This document shows positions 1 through 10,039 of a stretch of DNA of 64,000 nt, piece after piece. Within the stretch, counting starts at the first letter, position 1; the number at the start of each line of letters is the position of its first letter. Under the pieces are notes generated by a model that was given only the letters and a program-made list of their open reading frames with translations, searched no databases and was not told where the DNA came from. The position numbers were made by a program, and so were the translations under genes. Source of the DNA: Protopterus annectens (Eukaryota > Chordata > Ceratodontiformes > Protopteridae); NCBI RefSeq assembly GCF_019279795.1, contig NC_056732.1, forward strand, positions 178,935,191-178,999,190, read 5' to 3'.

Positions 1-1565
1 TAATTTTGCTTTATTCTCCATTTTCTTTAACACTTCTTCTGCCTTAACACCAAACAAAGTATCATGCTGTAGCGGAGCATCCAATAATTTTACTTTAACA
101 TGTTCAGGTAAACTTTGTTCTTTTAACCAAGCATGCCTTCGAATGACACAGCCTGTAACTGCAGCTCTACAAGAACCTCTAATGAATCAAAACCACATTG
201 CAGAGTATGCTTTCCCACCTGTTCAGCTGCATGCAGTAAATCCTGCATTTCCTTATTGTCAGAACTTTGAGTTTGTAAGCATTTTCTGTTTTAATAAAGA
301 CATGAGGTACTGTTGATATTTAAGCATGTGAAACTGGCAGTTTAAAGCCCTTACAGCCAAAGTAGCAGAAGTGTAAACTTTTTTCCCCCATCTATCCAGA
401 GCTCTAGAATCTCTATCAGAGGGAACAGGATTTTTTGCAGTGGAAGCCTTAACCCCTTTGGGGCCCTAAGAAATAGTTTCTGGGTCAGCAGCAGGGTTTT
501 TGTAAAGAAATTTATGAGAGTCAGGGACCCTGTAGTACCTGTCTGGCTTGATTGGTGCAGGGGTAAAGAATCAGGAGACAGACTGGATTCAGAGAAAACA
601 TCATCAACAATATCAAGCACAGGGGGAATAGCCACGGGCAGGCAGTAAGAGAAAATCTCTGAGCCTTTTCTTGGATTCTGAATAATCCTGGCTCTCCCAA
701 TGGAAATGCTCCCTCATGGTGTGCAGGGTTTCCCCAAAAGAATAATCCTCAGGTGGAGAGGCTGAAGGTATAGATTCTTCTGCATCAGAATCCTCATAGG
801 GAGGAAGACAGTATCCCTGATCAGAAGATGAATCAGAGGAAATAGAAACCTGGTCAGAGGAATAATAGTCAGTGTCTTGCCTAGGCCTTTTATCAGGAGC
901 GGGATGCGAACCCCTGATCAAAGTAATTAAATCTTCGGCCATTTTAAGCATCTGTTTCTTTGGCATGGATGACCGTCCTGGAAAATGCTGTACTTGTTTT
1001 CTTGTCTTTAATGATGATTTTGACTTTGCCTTGGCTGCTGCAGAGGACTTAATAGTAAGCTGTGAAGGTCTGAAAACAACCTCAGAAGCCGATGCTTGCA
1101 CAGCGGCTCCGGACCCATCTGAGGGAATCATTTCCACAGGCCTAATACCTTGAGTTTCCAGAGGCCTAGGTGTCTCCACGTGGGAGTCGGATACGGCCTG
1201 TGGCTCTGAGGTAGCGGGTGTCAGGGGCTGTGAAAGCGCCTCACTGAGAACCGGCAACTGGCCTAGAAGAGGCTTCGTCGTCGATTTTGGACCCCGGATG
1301 CCTGTCCTTTTCCTTGTCTTTGCATTTTTTTATGAATTCCGGTCGTCGGTTGTTCCAACGGCATTATATAGTTAAACCTCCGGCCAAAGTAATGTGAAGC
1401 AAATTCAAACCGACTCTTAATAGTGCGTTTGTCGTTGAATTTGGCACAAAACCGACAACTAGTGACGTTGTGGTCAGGGCCTAGGCAAGGAATACAGTAA
1501 GAGTGAAAGTCCTTATGAGATATTTGCTTCCCACAAGAAATACAATTGTTAAGTTTTACTGACAT
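1..1565 (-). pseudogene. DIRS gag-like protein, family 2 copy 2a, frameshifted and cut by window edge
   Basis: The reading starts at the Met at 1565 with a Cys/His module: CISCGKQ, then HSYCIPC, then a His, then CRFC. It continues in other frames over 613-1257 (Ser/Pro/acidic stretch, then the motif FGETLHTMREHF) and 351-635, and further towards position 1 in broken form (motif RRHAWLKEQ). At least two frameshifts (near 1260 and 620-640) break it. The order of motifs matches the intact 533-codon gag at 9927-11528, so it is the structural, nucleic-acid-binding protein of a DIRS element. The glutamine codon CAA is intact at the position where family 1 copies carry TAA. Confidence 0.7.
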
Positions 1566-1738
1566 CGGTCTGAAGCAAGAAAAAGTTTCCCCAACAAGCT
1601 ACTTAGCTTTATTGAAGACTTAGGTTCTGAAACTAGATTTCGAAAGACTCAGGAGTCGGCCGACCGGCACTTGCGAACTGCTTTTGCTTCGGGCACCGCA
1701 TGGCAAGAAAGACTGAAGAAAATGGCATCAGTTGCATC

Positions 1739-1745
1739 TTTTATA
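1739..1745 (-). promoter_or_regulatory. TATA box in the DIRS family 2a terminal repeat
   Basis: Reading the minus strand, GGGGTATAAAAGATGC lies about 175 bases upstream of the gag start. The same TATA motif is in the second family 2 copy (16049-16055) and at the matching place in family 1, so it is the likely element promoter. Confidence 0.55.
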
Positions 1746-1884
1746 CCCCTGGCGCACTGACGTCAGGGAAGAGGCGACAGCAACAGACGCCGGACCTAGA
1801 CTTTGGAACTCTGGCTGACTGCGGTTAGCCTGCCAGCAGGATAACCCAAGTGTAATGACTGCAACAGTGAAACACGATGAACAT

Positions 1885-4140
1885 CTCCTGACCGTCTCCA
1901 CAGATGGACAGTTGGGCCTCCATTCAGGAGCACTGGTAGGATCAGTCAACGAAGGAATCTCTTGATCCTTGGTTCTGTGGACCTTCTCTGCCTCGAGAGC
2001 GGTGTCTTCCATTAGATTTCCCCCCTCTGCCTCTGGGGAACCATCTCCACATGGATCTTGGAATGGACCCTGAGATTTCTTGAACTACATCTTCCAACCT
2101 CATCGCTGATTCCTAGAAAAGGTTTTGTTGAGGGGGTCAAAAAATGTACACAGACAGCAGTCGGGGTTTACCTTCCTGCTCAAACCTGTTGAGCGCGTCT
2201 TTCACCTTGGGGCCAAACAGGGAACTTCCATCAAAGAAAGCATTCATGAAGGAAGCTCTGAAGGGTTCTGCAAAATCACGCAAGAGCATCCAAGGCATAC
2301 CTTCTGATGGAAAAACCTGAAACCGCCTCCAGTGAGGTACCTTCTGTTGCATGAGAGATCGGTCCATTTCCAGTTTGTCCATTAGACTTAAGGGTAGCCA
2401 ACTGTGAAGCAACAGATCTCTCTGCCTTGGAAGACATGGCCCCAGAGAGGGATTTGGTTAGTACAAGTCCTTCTGGAATCTTGTGAAGCGTGCCACATAG
2501 TTCAGTGATTAAAGGGCAAAGGTCGCTGAAACATAAACACCCTTCCCAAATCTGTCCAACACCCTAGATTCCCTGTTAGGAGGGTGGACAGAGGAACTTT
2601 GTTCTGCCAATTCCTTCTTGGTGGCTGCCGCTACGACCAAGGCATCAACTGGTATGCCTTTGCTCCAATGGACTCTGTCCTTAGATGGTGTCAGGATCTT
2701 ATCTGATCTCTTGGAAATTGGTTCAGCAATATCAGGCTCCTTCCACACCCGTTGAAAGACCAAATCAATGAACTCATCAGTGGGCAGAGTCACCCAGGAG
2801 GTAGATGGGCCAGCACCAAGAGCATCCAGGAATACAGACTTCTATTGGGAAGGGTTGTTGGGAGACCAACCACCCCTTTGCTTTAGGAATTCCAGAATGT
2901 CTCCAAATTAGACGTCATCGGGTGACCTTGCGGACCTTTCCTCTTCAAAGATGGTATCTTCAATGACCAACTCTTGAGGAGAGTCTAGATGCCTCCTTTT
3001 GCACTTTCTCTTCCTGGGAACGTCTTCGGAGAAGTGTCGGAAGAAATCAGAATACCCCGATGGGTATTCTAGTGGCTAACTTGGGCTGGCTGTCCCTGTG
3101 GTAAGGATGTTTGAAGATCAAGATGCAGAGGCAAATAGGCTAAGGTGGTCAAAGCCAAAGAACATGGACAAGTTCGAGATTTAGGGATAGAGAAAGCTTT
3201 CTCCTCTACATTGAATGCAGAATGTATGAGAGAAGGAAATAGATAACTCTGAAAGGACATGCTTACCGTAAGCTCTCACCTCCCTGAAGTCAGAGCAACC
3301 GAAGGAGTCGGAGCCGAGCTGTCTAATGCAGAGGCTCTGAGGGGGAGAGAGACCTCTGACAGCTTCAGAGTGGACTCCAACACCTCTGATCCAGCACCAA
3401 ATCTATGGCTCCGAGGTACTCGGAGCCAGCCCACTCAGAGATGCCAACAGAGTCAAAGATACCAGCATCCAGTGTGAATGCCTCTGGAATCTTCGGGTTC
3501 AACAACTCCAATACCAGAGGTCAGATCAGAGAAGGACCAAGCAAGGGGGGGGTACTAAGGTCTCTGTGCCCAATGGGGTTGGAGCAGAGTGAACCCCCCA
3601 TTTCTGTTTCGAGATGAACTTCATCCTCCTACTTAAGTCACCTTCAGTCAAACTTTTTGAAGAACGAGTAGAGGATACTGTGGAGGAGGCCCGAGAATGG
3701 TGGTGTCTCGTAGAATGCTCCAAGAGGGGAGATGGCATCCTAGAGGTGATAGGATCTGGACCGTCGAGCAGTGATCAGATCAGAGGTGACTTTTCTTTTT
3801 GAATCTTTGGATCCAAAGATTTACACATTTTTACTGGAGGATCCCAACTCAGAGACTATGAAGTTGTAGGGTCCAGAAAGCATTATTCTAGAGTTTCTCT
3901 TCTCAGACTTCTTAGGGGGATGAGTCCCAGAAGATGCAGGTGAAGCAGAAGATTTAGACGGCTGCAAGCCTCTGACAATAAGCTTATTCTTGAGGCCTAA
4001 GGTTAAAACCCTTACAAATGCCACAGTTTGCATCGAGGTGTGACAGGTCTAGGCAATAGATACATTCAGAATGTGCATTTGACAGTGGAATTTTGTGGCC
4101 ACAAGCTAAACATTTTTTTAAACCTGAGTTTCTCTGACAT
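1885..4140 (-). pseudogene. DIRS family 3 gag remnant (copy 3a)
   Basis: The frame begins at the Met at 4140. It carries a clean Cys/His module read from about 4125 to 4010: KKCLACGHKI, then HSECIYCLDLSH, then NCGICKGF. Later gag motifs are LFGPKVKDALNR (about 2200) and VVAAATKKELAEQSSSVHPP (about 2600), both shared with the gag of copy 3c (20370-21209). The C-terminal end (MEDTALEAEKVHRTKD, near 2012) abuts the inserted family 2 element. Many stops and frameshifts separate these blocks; it cannot make a full protein. Confidence 0.6.
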
Positions 4141-4640
4141 TTTTACTAAAGTTAGAAAGATAAAGAACAGGCAAAAGCCAAAAAAATGATAGGATAAAGA
4201 TAAGGATAACGATAAAGATTTTTTAAAAACTAAATTAAATAATTTTAAACATAGAAATTTACTAACTAGGATACCTTAAAAGAGGTAAGGTACAGAAAGA
4301 ACTACCAACAATGGTAACAAAGAGGAGTACACAAGCACTTCAAAGGGAGAAGGGAGGAAACACTAGAAAGATTAAGAAATATAAAAATATAGATATAAAA
4401 TATGTATACGAACTATAAAATGAAAAAAAATTAAGCTCACTGCAATGCCAGAAAAAATTTACTGACTCGAGAATTGAAACAGTGATCCTGTCTGTACTTT
4501 AAGGCAGCAAAAGAGACCTGAGGTATGTTAGGGGACAGGGCATTATGGGAAAGGGAGAAGCTCAAGAGCTTTCAGTGATCCACGTGCTAGTAGAAGCGTC
4601 AAATCAGAGGATCAAATGAAAATTGACATCAGATCCACAG
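1885..4640 (-). mobile_element. DIRS-like retrotransposon, family 3 copy 3a, decayed (gag and 5' terminus)
   Basis: This segment holds a gag remnant, then an A-rich leader (about 4141-4470) and a diverged terminal repeat (about 4470-4640) that aligns loosely with the right ITR of copy 3c near 32000. The recombinase and RT portions are missing; the left border is the inserted family 2 copy. The boundary with the next family 3 copy at about 4640 is approximate. Confidence 0.6.
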
Positions 4641-6450
4641 TTTCTTCCCTCCCTTCTGGTTTCTAAAGAAACCAAATTGCTATGGCAGATAATTTTTTTC
4701 ATCTTCCTCACTTCTGGATAGCGTCTCTTTTACCTTGGGCCCAAAGAGGGTACAGCCATCATGGGGAGCTATTGATAAATGATGTTTTAAAGGGTACTGC
4801 AAGGTCAGACAGGCACATCCTGGCATGCCATATAACAGTTATGCTGGTGCTAGCAGCTCTCAAAGTGCTCTCTGTCATATTAGGAGTGAGGGACATATAC
4901 CCATTCGATGGAGAGTGAAGGGCGACCAACTGCATGTAAACAGACTTCTTGTACTCCATGGATAGAGGCCATGAGAGGGACTTGGAAAGCTCCTTAGCCA
5001 AATCCCTCTGAAAGCATGTAACAAGTGTCAAATAGTTCAGATTCCTAACAGTGAAAGATGCTGACACAAACTCCCTTGCAAATATGTTCAGCACCCTAGA
5101 CTCCTTAAGAGTGGGATGGACAGAGGAGCTTTCCTCATCAAGCTCTTTCACTGCGACTGCCACCACCAATAAGGAATCAAAAGCAGGACCCTTGCTCCAA
5201 TATGGGTGATTCTAAGGGGATATCAAAAACATACTCACTTCACATGGGATAGGTTTGGCAACGTCTGGTTCCTTTCATGCTGCTTAGAGATCAAGTCTGC
5301 CATCTCATCTACGGGACAGGCTACCCAAGTAGTAGACACGGCAGCCCCAAAAGCGCCAAGAAATACTGACTGCTCCTGGGAGGGGGCTTTGGAAGACCAT
5401 TCCCCTTTATGTTTCTCAGATTTCATCTCATCTGGTTCTCAGATCTCATCGAATAAGACTTCAAGGGGGAGGAAGAGGGGGAGTAGGGGGAGCCCCCCCC
5501 CTCATCAAAGTCAGTATTGTCAGGCTCCTGAGGGGAGTCAATGTGTCCACTTTTGCATGAATGCTTCTATCAAACCTCCTAGTAGGGTGTTCTGGGGAGA
5601 ACTCAAAAAGCTGAAAGGGAGTCCTCAAAGTGATCAGTCTCAAGACTTTGAGGGGCTAGCTATCATGATGGGATAGAAGGTGGTGAATCGGGACTCTGGA
5701 AACTCCTGTGGGGGAGAGAGAGATCCAAGCGAGAAAAGGAAATCTGCTCCCTACACCAAGATAGCAGCCCCTGAAAAGCTTTGAAAGCAGAAATCAAAAC
5801 AGGACTACAGACCACTTTGCTGCAGCACCCAAGAAGGAATGGTCCCAGATACCGGTTCGAATCTGCTTCAAACCAGATGCCAGAGCCAAGCTGTCTAACA
5901 GAGGCTCCAAGGGGCAATGACAGCTCCAAAAACTTCGGAGTCAAACCAGGCTCCATGGTCCAACACCTCAGCTCCAAGCCGATCAGGGAAACAATTGGCT
6001 CTGGGAAGAACTGCAGTTCCAGCAAAGGAGAAGCGCTGAATCCAACAAAGGCAGGATCCAAAGCTGGAGCCAGACTTGATGTTTTAGGAAACTTGAGGGC
6101 CAGAGCCAAGCAGGTTGAGGAGTTTGGCATCACCTTTTTGGATTCCTTTGGACTTTTCCTTTGGCTTGTCAAGACGTTCCTCCTCCTTCTCAGAAGACTT
6201 CCTTGCAGAAGGGGAGACAGCAGAAGCACCACAGTGAGGAAGAGAAACTTCTCCTGCAGTGGCAGGGAGAAGTCCTTTAATAATTAACTTGTTCCTTCTT
6301 TCAACCAAAGCTCAGAGGCCAAAAGCAGTTCAAATACAGAATTGCTCATCAAGATGTGTAGCCCCAAACTCACTTGGCATACACATCCGAATTAGCTATC
6401 TTATGGCTGCAAGCCATACATTGAATCTTACCTTGCTTTTCTGCCATGAC
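4641..6450 (-). pseudogene. DIRS family 3 gag remnant (copy 3b)
   Basis: Blocks in family order on the minus strand: a damaged Cys/His start near 6450-6370 (CMACSHKIANSD, then a stop), a Ser/Pro-rich middle (about 5663-6232), a block with ESSSVHPTLKESRVLN (about 5100), and a broken LFGPKVKETL block near 4730. Frames change repeatedly and no long intact ORF remains. Copy 3a next to it is not a simple duplicate, since the two differ at many positions. Confidence 0.55.
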
Positions 6451-6459
6451 AATGAAGAA
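4641..6459 (-). mobile_element. DIRS-like retrotransposon, family 3 copy 3b, gag part; interrupted by the family 1 element
   Basis: This is a second, separately diverged family 3 gag region. It ends exactly where the family 1 element begins (6460). The next bases after that element (12037 onward, A-rich) look like a gag leader, so copy 3b was probably split by the insertion; that join is inference. Confidence 0.55.
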
Positions 6460-6675
6460 AGTACAGTTTTGTACCTACCATAAATGTAGATGTCCGATAG
6501 ATATGCAACTGCAGTCATAACATATGGGTTGGGTTGTCCTGCCTCAGGCAGCCCTCGGTCGGCCGGATTCCAAAGTCTGGGTCCGACGTCAGCTGATGTC
6601 GCATTTCTCTCCGACGTCAGAGCGGCTGGAGTATATAAGCATCAGCCGACGCCATTTTCTTCAGTGTTTCTTGCC
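6460..6675. repeat. Left inverted terminal repeat of DIRS copy 1a
   Basis: Positions about 6502-6675 are the inverted match of 11856-12024. The outer about 40 bases (6460-6501) are unique to this end and reappear inverted in the ICR. A TATATAA motif lies near 6632. Confidence 0.85.
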
Positions 6676-6850
6676 CCAGATGCCAGGTGCCCTCCAAGGA
6701 AGGCTATAATCAAATTGGAAGACAAAAACAGGATTCCAGACAAATAAGTAAGCAATAAACAGATACACCATAACAGATATCCCCAGCTAAGGGAAACAGG
6801 GATAGGAGTGGACCCAAGGCATAGAGGGGTATGGAGGGAGGGAAAATCCG

Positions 6851-6947
6851 ACTGCAGTTGCATATCCATCGGACATCTACATTTATGGTAGGTACAAAAC
6901 TGTACTATGTCCTTCAAGAATGCAACTGCAGTCATAACATATGGGTT
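6851..6947. repeat. Internal complementary region (ICR) of DIRS copy 1a
   Basis: Bases 6851-6905 are the reverse complement of the left outer end (6461-6516) with about one mismatch. Bases 6907-6947 are the exact reverse complement of the right outer end (11996-12036). Established DIRS1 models use this region as a bridging template to restore the termini and form a circle. Confidence 0.9.
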
Positions 6948-6982
6948 GAATACCATAGCTTAGCTGGGGGAGGAGGAATGCT

Positions 6983-9900
6983 CTAGGAAAGAGATGGTGT
7001 GGCAATCAAACCCTGCAGGACTGCCGAAGCAAAGCCTGCTCTGGATCTGGAGTATAAAGGGAGATTGTAGTGTTTGGAGAATGTATGCACGGAGCTCCAT
7101 GTAGCAGCTTCTAGAATGTCTTTTGTAGGCACCCCTCTTAAGAATGCTGTAGAGGTGGCTGTAGCTCTGGTGGAGTGTGGTCTGACATTGGCTGGAACAT
7201 TCTTCCCATGGAAGGAATAACAAAATCTGATGCAATGTCCAATCCATTTTGAAATAGTCTGCTTGGAAATTGCTTTTCCTTGTACTCCAGGGGCGTAAGC
7301 TACAAAAAGCTGATCAGACTTCCTACTGGTCTTGGTTCTGTCCAGGTAGTAGCGAAGTTGTCTGTGGATGTCCAAGGTATGCAACAGTCTTTCCCCTTTG
7401 CTCTCAGGATTGGGGAAGAAAGTAGGCAGGTGAATAGCTTGATTTAAAGAAACCCCAGATACCACCTTTGGCATAAAAGTAGGGTTGGTTCTTAAGGAGA
7501 CCCTGTCTCTGTGAAAGATTATGAACGGTGGTATTGCCATTAGGGCCTGTAGTTCCGAAACCCTTCTTGCTGAGGTAATTGCCAACAGGAAAGCTGTCTT
7601 CCATGAGAGAAATTGTAAGTCCACTGAAGCTGCTGGCTCAAAGGGAGGTAGAGTCAGTTTTTCTAGGACAAAGTTGAGGTCCCAAGCTGGCACTGGAGCC
7701 TTTCTTGGTGGCTTAATGTTCTTGATTCCCCTGAGGAATTGCCTTAACAAAGGATGTGAAAACACAGGCGGATCAATGTTATATCTAGCTGAAATAGCTG
7801 AAGCATGTATCTTTATGGAAGAATATGAGAGTCCATTCTGTAGCATATCTGCCAAATATTCCAGGATGAGTGGGATGTTCAATAATGATGCATCATGTCC
7901 CTTGCTGGTATTCCAAATGCTGAATCTCTTCCATTTTGCTAAGTAAACCTTTCTGGTGGATGGTCTTCGAGCTTCTGTTAATATCCGCTGAACTTCCTTG
8001 GAGAGAGATAGATTGAGGTTATTCATGGGATCTCCCAGGCTGTTAGCTGCAGCGTCTGAAGGTTTGGATGCACTGTTTTGAAGTTGTGTTGTCAAAAGTA
8101 GGGGCCATTGGGGAAGGGCCCACTTTTTGTTGTGACATATGCTCCGTAGTAGTGGATACCAGTGTTGTCTTAGCCAGTCTGGAGCTATTAGGATCCCCTT
8201 GGGCCTCTCTGCTTTGATCTTTAGTAATACTGTGGTCATCAGTGGCAGAGGTGGGAATGCATAGATTTTTAGGAAGTTCCAGTTGAATGAAAGAGCATCT
8301 ATTTTCCAAGCTTGTGGATGATATGTCCTTGAACAGAATTTTTGTAGATGATGGTTGAGGTGGGAGGCAAATAGGTCTACTTCTGGCCTGCCCCATGTCG
8401 AGGTGAGTTGTGTGAAGATTTTCGGATGTAACCTCCACTCGTGTGGATCTATGAAATTCCCGCTTAGGCTGTCCGCCAGCACATTGTCTTTGCCTGGAAC
8501 AAACTGGGATTGCAACTGTATGGTTAGGCTCAGTGATTTTTCCCAAAGATTCATTGTCAGTCTGCAAAGGGGGTAAGAATGGGTGCCCCCTTGCTTGTTT
8601 ATGTACCACATCACAGCGGTGTTGTCTGTCCGTATCAGCAGATGGCCTTGCTGAAGTTGTTGTCGAAAGGCCTCAATGGCATGCATTACTGCCAGCATTT
8701 CCTTTTGGTTTATATGCAGATGTGTTTCCTTTGGAGACCATTGTCCTTGTATACATCTGCCCTCCATGTGTGCCCCCCATCCATGGTCTGAGGCGTCTGT
8801 GGTCATGGTCTGTGTTATCTGAGGTTTTCTGAATGACATACCTGTGTTTGCCTGGCTTACCGAGGCCCACCATAGGAATTCCTTTTGTAGGCATGGAATG
8901 AGCGGTATGGTTGTCTCTAGGTTGTTGCTGTGCTGAGACCATAGGCTTTTTAGGTACCATTGAAGCTTTCTCAGGTGTAGTCTTGCTAATGGAACCAGGA
9001 GAATGCAGGATGCCATGTAACCCAGGGCCTGTAGGAATCTCCTTGCAGTCATCTGGGTGAGTTTTGCCAAACCTTTGAAATAATGAGTTAACTTCTCTTG
9101 CTTGTCTTCTGTCAGGTAAGCCATTTGAGAGGCTGTGTCTAGATTGGCTCCTAAGAAGGTTATTTGCTGGGATGGCTGAAGTCTTGACTTTTGGAAGTTG
9201 ACTGTGTATCCCAGAGCCTGTAGCAATTGTATGACATAGTTCAAGTTTTTTGTCAAAATCGATTTGTCGTCCGCTTGTATGAGGCAGTCGTCCAGGTACG
9301 GGTAAATTTGGATCCCCTGGAGCCTGCAATGAGCAATTACTGAAGCCAGGCATTTTGTGAATACTCTGGGCGCAGTAGATAAGCCAAATGGCAATGCTGA
9401 GAATTGATAATGCTCTGGCCCTGCAAGAAATCTGAGGTATCTTCTGCAGCTGTGTCTGATAGGAACATGCAGGTATGCCTCCTTGAGGTCCAGAGTAATC
9501 AGCCAAGACCCCTTGCCCAGCATGGGAAGGAGTTGCTGCAGAGTCAGCATTTTGAACTTTGGTACTATGAGAAAAGTGTTTAAAGCGGACAAATCCAGTA
9601 TTGGTCTCCATTGAGTTTCTTTTCTTGGAACAAGGAACAGTCTTGAGTAAAACCCCTGGCCTTCTTCTTGTTGTGGAACTCTTTCTATTGCTTTGATCTG
9701 AGCAAGCAGAGAAATTTGCTTGATAGCCTCTGCCCTCTGGTTTTGTGGTAGGTTTGGCATGCCTTGTTTTCTTGGTAAGGTATGAAAGTGGAACCTGTAA
9801 CCTTGGTCTATAATGTCCAAAATCCATTTGTCCTTTGTCAATCTGTGCCAACTGTCTGAAAACAGAGATAATTTTCCGCCCAAGGGAGCTTCTATTTGCT

Positions 9901-10039
9901 CCTTGGTCAGCGGAAGTAGAGGAAAGTCATTGAGATTGTCCCTGTGAGGCAGGGGAGACCCCTGTGTCACTTCTTTGGTTTGCTGGTTGCCATGGTCGTC
10001 CCCTGTAAGAACCTCTGTATTGTCCTCTTCCTCGGCCAC
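6983..10039 (-). CDS. DIRS pol: reverse transcriptase, RNase H and tyrosine recombinase
   Basis: This is an uninterrupted 1018-codon frame. Reverse transcriptase occupies roughly residues 130-330: FLVPRKETQWRPILDLSALN, LDLKEAYLHVPI, ALPFGLSTAPRVFTKCLA and the catalytic YLDD at about 248-251. RNase H follows (TTDASDHGWGAH with Asp at about 415; HINQKEMLAV at about 445; RTDNTAVMWY at about 470). The C-terminal third is a tyrosine recombinase: Arg in TSARRVSELQAL (about 826), HSTRA box (about 954) and the likely nucleophile in SKHYNLPLYS (about 990). It copies element RNA and integrates the circular DNA without an integrase. It overlaps gag by 113 nt in another frame. All key catalytic motifs are present, so activity is plausible but unproven. 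Confidence 0.92.
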   Translation of the reverse strand: MAEEEDNTEVLTGDDHGNQQTKEVTQGSPLPHRDNLNDFPLLPLTKEQIEAPLGGKLSLFSDSWHRLTKDKWILDIIDQGYRFHFHTLPRKQGMPNLPQNQRAEAIKQISLLAQIKAIERVPQQEEGQGFYSRLFLVPRKETQWRPILDLSALNTFLIVPKFKMLTLQQLLPMLGKGSWLITLDLKEAYLHVPIRHSCRRYLRFLAGPEHYQFSALPFGLSTAPRVFTKCLASVIAHCRLQGIQIYPYLDDCLIQADDKSILTKNLNYVIQLLQALGYTVNFQKSRLQPSQQITFLGANLDTASQMAYLTEDKQEKLTHYFKGLAKLTQMTARRFLQALGYMASCILLVPLARLHLRKLQWYLKSLWSQHSNNLETTIPLIPCLQKEFLWWASVSQANTGMSFRKPQITQTMTTDASDHGWGAHMEGRCIQGQWSPKETHLHINQKEMLAVMHAIEAFRQQLQQGHLLIRTDNTAVMWYINKQGGTHSYPLCRLTMNLWEKSLSLTIQLQSQFVPGKDNVLADSLSGNFIDPHEWRLHPKIFTQLTSTWGRPEVDLFASHLNHHLQKFCSRTYHPQAWKIDALSFNWNFLKIYAFPPLPLMTTVLLKIKAERPKGILIAPDWLRQHWYPLLRSICHNKKWALPQWPLLLTTQLQNSASKPSDAAANSLGDPMNNLNLSLSKEVQRILTEARRPSTRKVYLAKWKRFSIWNTSKGHDASLLNIPLILEYLADMLQNGLSYSSIKIHASAISARYNIDPPVFSHPLLRQFLRGIKNIKPPRKAPVPAWDLNFVLEKLTLPPFEPAASVDLQFLSWKTAFLLAITSARRVSELQALMAIPPFIIFHRDRVSLRTNPTFMPKVVSGVSLNQAIHLPTFFPNPESKGERLLHTLDIHRQLRYYLDRTKTSRKSDQLFVAYAPGVQGKAISKQTISKWIGHCIRFCYSFHGKNVPANVRPHSTRATATSTAFLRGVPTKDILEAATWSSVHTFSKHYNLPLYSRSRAGFASAVLQGLIATPSLS

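Larger units (their letters stand above)
1..1884 (-). mobile_element. DIRS-like retrotransposon, family 2 copy 2a (5' part only)
   Basis: Only the gag end and outer terminus are inside the window; the rest lies before position 1. The terminus at 1700-1884 holds a TATA box and ends in GATGAACAT, the same ending as the related copy at 16194. Beyond 1884 the sequence changes to a family 3 gag, so this copy appears to have inserted into an older DIRS element. No target duplication is visible, as expected for tyrosine-recombinase elements. Confidence 0.75.

Noticed and set aside
8043..8609. 188-codon frame over the RNase H region of DIRS 1a
   Set aside because: Same secondary frame as the one noted over the RT, but the copy 1b counterpart (47174-47752) changes into the true pol frame by a frameshift, so there is no independent support for a gene.
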